This document shows positions 63,015 through 64,000 of a stretch of DNA of 64,000 nucleotides, piece by piece. Source of the stretch: Trinickia terrae (GTDB lineage: Bacteria; Pseudomonadota; Gammaproteobacteria; Burkholderiales; Burkholderiaceae); NCBI RefSeq assembly GCF_005144415.1, contig NZ_SWJE01000001.1:248001-312000 (forward strand), written 5' to 3'. Position 1 is the stretch's first letter; each line of letters opens with the position of its first letter. The notes below the pieces were generated by a model. It had not been told where the DNA came from. It saw only the letters and a list, made by a program, of their open reading frames with translations, and searched no databases. A program made the position numbers and the translations under genes.

Positions 63015-63320
63015 GTGATCACCTGCTATCTGCGCTATGTCGTCGATCCCGCCAAGCTGAAGGAGTTCGAGCACTACGGACGCATGTGGATTCCGCTCGT
63101 CGAGCGCTTCGGTGGACAGCATCACGGGTACTTCATGCCTTCTGAAGGCGCGAACAATATCGCGCTGGCGCTGTTTTCGTTTCCGTCGCTCGCTGCGTAT
63201 GAGCAGTACCGTCAGAAATCGATGGACGATCCCGATTGCCAGGCAGCGTTCAAGTACGCGGAGGAGACGCGCTGCATTGTCAGCTATGAGCGCAGCTTCT
63301 TTCGTCCGGTGTTTGAGTAG
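63015..63320 (+). CDS. NIPSNAP-family protein
   Basis: A 101-residue NIPSNAP/ABM-like alpha-beta protein. Typical blocks: ITCYLRYVVDPAKLKEFEHY, GRMWIPLVERFGGQHHGYFM, FSFPSLAAYEQYRQKSMDDP. The start is GTG 63015 with CAGGAG before it. The function of bacterial members is not established; they are often near aromatic or stress genes. Confidence 0.88.
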   Translation: MITCYLRYVVDPAKLKEFEHYGRMWIPLVERFGGQHHGYFMPSEGANNIALALFSFPSLAAYEQYRQKSMDDPDCQAAFKYAEETRCIVSYERSFFRPVFE

Positions 63321-63322
63321 CG

Positions 63323-64000
63323 TCACGCAGGCACGGCCACCGGCGGCGCATCGGCGCCCGCATCGAGCATCCGCACCGAAAACCCGAAGCAGCGTTCGAT
63401 CAGGTCCGGGCGCATCATGTCGCGCGGAGCGCCTTGCGCGAGGATGGCGCCGTCGACGAGCAGCGCGATGCGGTCGGCGTGGCGCGCCGCGAGGTTCGGG
63501 TCGTGCACGATGGCGAGCGCGCCGAGATGCCAGTCGCGTGTCAGCCGGCGCACCGTCGCGAGCAGGTGATGCTGATGCGCGAGATCGAGTGCGGCTGTCG
63601 GTTCGTCGAGCAGGAGATAACGCGGCGCCGGTTTTCCGCCGCAGTTTCGCTCGTCGAACTCGCGTTCTCCCGGCCAAAGCTGGGCGAGTACGCGCGCGAA
63701 TTGCACGCGCGCGCACTCGCCGCCCGAGAGCGTCGTGACGTCGCGTCCCGCCAGCGGCGCGGCGCCCGCGAGTTCCAGCGCCTCGTGCGCGATATCGCGA
63801 TCGCAAACGGCTGGCGCGCTGGCTGGCCGCGCATGCGGATACCGGCCCAGCAGCACGATCTCTTCGACACTGAACGGAAACGCCGGATGCGACGCTTGCG
63901 GCAGCACGGCGCGCAGGCGCGCGAGCCGTTGCGAGCCGATCGCTTGCAGCGCTTCTCCGTTGAGCGTCAGCGTTCCGCGCACGCGCGTGGTTCGCGCAGG
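63323..64000 (-). CDS. hmuV: Heme ABC transporter ATPase, partial (5' end outside window)
   Basis: The coding frame is open to the right edge, so the Walker A segment lies beyond it. The visible part holds the Q-loop ([20 protein letters not shown]), [10 protein letters not shown], the signature [18 protein letters not shown], Walker [21 protein letters not shown] and the switch His in [12 protein letters not shown]. This is HmuV of heme importers. An insertion ([16 protein letters not shown]) between signature and Walker B is typical of Burkholderia HmuV. It ends 3 bp after the convergent NIPSNAP stop. Confidence 0.9.
   Translation of the reverse strand, partial: PARTTRVRGTLTLNGEALQAIGSQRLARLRAVLPQASHPAFPFSVEEIVLLGRYPHARPASAPAVCDRDIAHEALELAGAAPLAGRDVTTLSGGECARVQFARVLAQLWPGEREFDERNCGGKPAPRYLLLDEPTAALDLAHQHHLLATVRRLTRDWHLGALAIVHDPNLAARHADRIALLVDGAILAQGAPRDMMRPDLIERCFGFSVRMLDAGADAPPVAVPA

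Overview
This window is chromosomal DNA from a high-GC beta-proteobacterium of the Burkholderia sensu lato group (Paraburkholderia, Trinickia or Caballeronia type). The evidence is the OmpC-type porin, a DUF4148 protein, the ACC deaminase/AcdR pair, VanAB/VanR and strong GC3 codon use. The genus is an inference. I saw no rRNA, tRNA, phage module or CRISPR array.

Left edge (1-9.6 kb). This is an eroding accessory region. A GntR regulator (5' cut by the window edge), a decayed DapA-family gene, an intact polyamine-type ABC importer (binding protein, ATPase, two permeases) and a frameshifted stub of an IlvD/Edd-type dehydratase look like a former sugar-acid utilisation locus. The dehydratase stub is fused to the 3' half of an AraC-type regulator. 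An AT-richer patch follows (6.4-8.1 kb) with a Tat-exported double NTF2-like protein and a transposase relic. A broken dienelactone hydrolase and an RraA-family gene end the region.

Aromatic island (9.9-31.6 kb). An MFS transporter, a porin and a chemoreceptor lead into a MarR regulator divergent from a four-gene operon: enoyl-CoA hydratase, feruloyl-CoA synthetase-like ligase, amidohydrolase and SDR. This set matches the CoA-dependent, beta-ketoacyl-hydrolase route for p-coumarate and ferulate (CouLMNO/CouR type). The same candidate operator overlaps the -10 box of both the MFS gene and the operon. Next come a LysR/CitMHS/AtuA cluster of unknown substrate and an aryl-alcohol plus benzaldehyde dehydrogenase pair. 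That pair is preceded by a sigma-54 promoter and two XylR-type enhancer sites, divergent from a XylR/DmpR-like activator. VanA, VanB and VanR follow, with two VanR-like operators. Together the genes could carry ferulate through vanillate to protocatechuate.

Middle (31.6-41.8 kb). A 520-bp long inverted repeat separates vanR from acdS (ACC deaminase, divergent from acdR). Then come small GYD and hypothetical proteins, a second-type glutamine synthetase, a secreted beta-propeller, a truncated cupin, an ABM monooxygenase paired with a DHA2 exporter, an epoxide hydrolase-like protein and YjbQ.

Rhizopine/inositol-like island (41.8-50.4 kb). A seven-gene leftward run encodes a desaturase-like oxygenase, Rieske ferredoxin, ferredoxin reductase (MocD/E/F order), an IolI-like isomerase and a complete sugar ABC importer. 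A divergent LacI regulator lies beside a perfect inverted-repeat operator.

Right part (50.4-64 kb). A deletion scar joins the 3' ends of a formerly divergent D-amino-acid dehydrogenase/DauR-like pair. It is followed by an autoregulated HutC-type GntR operon coding an AprA-like flavoprotein, an AprB-like ferredoxin, a HEAT-repeat protein and a DUF971 protein, which is a poorly described redox system. Housekeeping-type genes close the window: sirtuin, DUF938, gnd, NlpD-like lipoprotein, threonine aldolase, DHA2 exporter, NIPSNAP and a partial heme ABC ATPase.
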